A program made the translations under genes and the position numbers. This document shows, in pieces, positions 61,977 through 64,000 of a DNA stretch of 64,000 nucleotides; positions within the stretch are counted from its first letter, which is position 1, and every line of letters begins with the position of its first letter. The notes below the pieces were generated by a model that saw only the letters and a program-made list of their open reading frames with translations, ran no database searches and was not told the DNA's origin. The DNA is taken from NCBI RefSeq assembly GCF_000247695.1, contig NW_004624747.1, positions 9,720,776 to 9,784,775 on the forward strand. Reading direction: 5' to 3'. This DNA comes from Heterocephalus glaber (lineage: Eukaryota; Chordata; Mammalia; Rodentia; Bathyergidae).

Positions 61977-62193
61977 TATATGTGATGTTGCACACCGGAA
62001 ATCTCAGCACTCTGGAACGGTGAAGCAGCAGGATTGCGGTTCAACCCAGCCTGGGCAAATTACTGACTTAGTGAGACCCTGTCTCAAAAAACAAAACAAC
62101 AACAACAACAACAATGGAGAAGAAGGGCTGGTCATGTAGCTCAGTGCAAAGGTCCCAGGTTCAGTCCCCAATACCAGAAAAGAAGAAAAAAAG
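61977..62193 (+). mobile_element. B1-dID SINE with (CAA)n
   Basis: GTGATGTTGCACACCGGAAA (B1), CAACAACAACAACAACAA, then GGTCATGTAGCTCAGTGCAA and TCAGTCCCCAATACCAG (ID). Confidence 0.85.
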
Positions 62194-62534
62194 ATGTAGG
62201 AGCATTCTCAGACACAAGGCTAATAGTCTTTATTAAATGTAAGAGTGTTTTTCCTCATTCTAGTCACATGTACCTAACACACCAGACCTTGGCTAAGTGA
62301 ACACATCTAATCTGTCCTTGTGCCTGCTTCTGTGTATCCTGGCCTACAGACAGCCTCTGTCAGGCCTGTGCAGCCCAGATAAGACGTGTGTGGGAAGAGT
62401 AGCACAGGATAGCTCATGCCAGTGAGCAAGGAAAGAAAGAAGCTCTTGTACAGCCTGAGTCTGGAGAACCAGGGAGGTATAGGACAAGTTGTAGCTATAA
62501 ATATAGATGGCAGAGGCCATGTCTGCTTATGTCC

Positions 62535-62576
62535 TGAATTCTCCTCTCCCAAATTCTCTTCTCCCGAATTCTCCAA
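62535..62576 (+). repeat. Short minisatellite-like repeat
   Basis: Three units of CTCC/TCTTCTCCCGAATT type (GAATTCTCCTCTCCCAAATT). Confidence 0.7.
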
Positions 62577-62742
62577 AATGATGCTTTATTGTCGCATTCA
62601 GACTACAGTCCATATGCCAGGTAATGAAGGCTCTCCCAGTCAGCTTTATTCTCTCTCTGAAGACTCTTTCCTTGCTGCCAAGTTTTACATATACCTGTGT
62701 TTTAGCTATACTAGTCCTTTTTTTGTTTTGTTTTCATTTTTA

Positions 62743-62909
62743 TTTTGTGGTATTGGTGATTGATTCTCAGGGTCCTTGCACTGAGCTGCATCCCCAGACC
62801 TTTTTATATTTTGAGACAAGGTTCCCCAGACTGGGCTTGAACTTGCGATCCTCCTGTCTCAGCCTCCCAGAGTGCTAATATTATAAGTGTATACCACTAT
62901 GTCCAGCCA
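62743..62909 (-). mobile_element. B1-dID SINE
   Basis: GTATTGGTGATTGATTCTCA to ATACCACTATGTCCAGCC. Confidence 0.83.
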
Positions 62910-63457
62910 TAGTAGGGTTTTGCTATTTTTTTCTCTAACTTGTACCTTTACTCTGATCATTATCTGGCTGAAGCAGTTTTCTACCCTTCTTCTCTCCTAG
63001 AAAGCCTACCTTAATGTTATTATGTTTTTGAAGACTTCCCTGGTGCCTGAAATAAAAATGGCTTCTCCCTTTGTGGTTTGATCGCATGTTATCATTCTGG
63101 CATTCTGATTATTCCATTTGGATTTGTTGATGGTTACATATATGTAAGTTGTCCCCACTAGCCATAGGCACATAAGGGCAGAGTTTTTTTAGTTCTTTAC
63201 ACCTAGATGAAATAGGGGATCTCTAAAATTTTGTTTGACTTGCATTGAAGAGCTAAGTGATAGGCAGTAACTTAGAAGTATTCATCTGTGTAGACTGCCT
63301 CATCCCTAGAGATGACATTTTGAAAAGTTTTACTGTGTTCCTTATTTATGGGAGTTGTTTTGGATAAACAGACTATGGAGAATTGTCAAAGTGCCCTGGA
63401 TTGGGAGGAATGATGAGTTAGTTGCAAGTTTGAGAGGACTACTCACCTTCCTTGAAT

Positions 63458-64000
63458 CTTTTTTTTTTTAAATATATATCAATTGGTACATTTTAGGTAT
63501 ACAGTACATTTACATTTATCATTGGGTATTTGTACCTGAACATGATGTATCTTAGTTGTTATTTTTTCCCCCATTACCTATGCGCCCTTCACCGTCACCA
63601 CCTTTCCCTATTTACATAGACTTCATTTCCATTTTTTTTCTTTTCTCATAATTTTTCCTTTCCCCTTCCCCTCCCATCACCCCTACTCCTTTGGACTTTT
63701 CTTCCTATTTCGAATTATCAATTATTCATTTTAATCATTTTAACCCTTATTTATACTTTCAGTTTCTCACACGTGTGTCCTATTTATTTCACTTAAGAGC
63801 ATGGCCTCAATATGCATCCATTTAGCTATAAATGATTCTAGTTTCTCGTTCTTTTTGGCTGAGTAGTACTCCATTTTATCAAAAAACCATATCTTCTTTA
63901 TCCAATTTCCAGTTGATGGGCACTTGGGCTGTTTCCAAACTTTAGCTATTACAAACTGTGCCGCTATAAACATAGGTGCACATATATCGCTGTGGTATGA
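63458..64000 (-). mobile_element. L1 3' end, relatively young, runs off the window
   Basis: The reverse strand at 63767..63973 still reads as an open ORF2 C-terminus with the MEYYSAKKNEKLE motif and SEINRTHV. The pyrimidine-rich 3'UTR (in antisense purine/pyrimidine form) runs from about 63470. Same subfamily as the tail at 14141. The rest of ORF2 would lie beyond 64000. Confidence 0.9.

Larger units (their letters stand above)
45856..64000 (+). other. SPECC1L intron after coding exon 9 (continues past the window)
   Basis: More than 18 kb without a coding exon. It contains ID SINEs, two L2 regions (47930..50040 and 56243..57165), antisense L1 segments, an old DNA-transposon relic (52590..52770), a JOSD1 retropseudogene and another L1 end at the window edge. 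Stretches 46060..46370, 46460..46795, 47150..47900, 50520..51420 and 51905..52500 are not recognised repeats. The 900 bases at 50520..51420 are the longest apparently unique block. The part 62200..62535 is unassigned and 62910..63457 likewise. Confidence 0.8.

Noticed and set aside
62416..62763. 115-codon open frame, + strand
   Set aside because: It runs through an unassigned stretch into a T-rich tract beside a B1-dID. No conserved motif, and another frame overlaps it.
45856..64000. Remaining SPECC1L exons, including the CH domain
   Set aside because: I looked for the expected next residues (Glu-His-Leu-Leu-Arg-Thr-Ser) and the CH-domain Trp-rich segments after 45855 and found none.

Overview
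This is mammalian nuclear DNA: one gene with phase-consistent GT-AG exons spread over tens of kilobases, embedded in dense SINE, LINE and DNA-transposon relics. The gene is SPECC1L (cytospin-A), on the + strand. Nine consecutive coding exons (6938..45855) join without a phase break into the first 915 codons plus one base of the next. This covers the N-terminal Ser/Lys-rich region, the long coiled-coil rod and the Ser/Pro-rich linker. The C-terminal calponin-homology exons are not in the window. From memory the human protein is about 1117 residues, so about 200 residues lie downstream of 64000.

The repeats point to a rodent. Three SINE types dominate: a tRNA-derived ID-like element (about 35 recent copies, many with near-perfect target-site duplications, plus older copies), a 7SL-derived B1 with the internal tandem duplication, and a composite B1-dID element. 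I see no B2 or B4, so mouse, rat or hamster are unlikely. A non-muroid rodent (beaver, kangaroo rat or squirrel relatives) fits better, and I lean weakly to Castorimorpha. The species cannot be fixed from this sequence alone.

Layout: 1..6900 is intron upstream of the start-codon exon and holds an RBX1 retropseudogene. The ATG exon is at 6901..7090. Exon 2 is at 14355..14508, with an L1 tail inserted just before it. The 1.6-kb coiled-coil exon is at 18769..20402, and the next exon at 21934..22141. A 9.9-kb intron follows, with TRIAP1 and RPL30 retropseudogenes. Short exons lie at 32035, 33286, 37910, 41128 and 45765. The last 18 kb is one intron filled with L2, L1 and SINE insertions and a long JOSD1 retropseudogene (57897..about 61040).

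I found no evidence of a novel gene system. The observations most worth checking are an overlapping uORF at the SPECC1L start, young insertions next to splice sites, a 69-bp-arm palindromic MITE, hAT-type elements, an inverted segment pair near 52.5/53.5 kb, a local tandem duplication at 6.6 kb, and a UG-rich tract after the last visible splice donor. Repeat boundaries are by eye, usually good to about 5-10 bases for young SINEs and looser for old relics.
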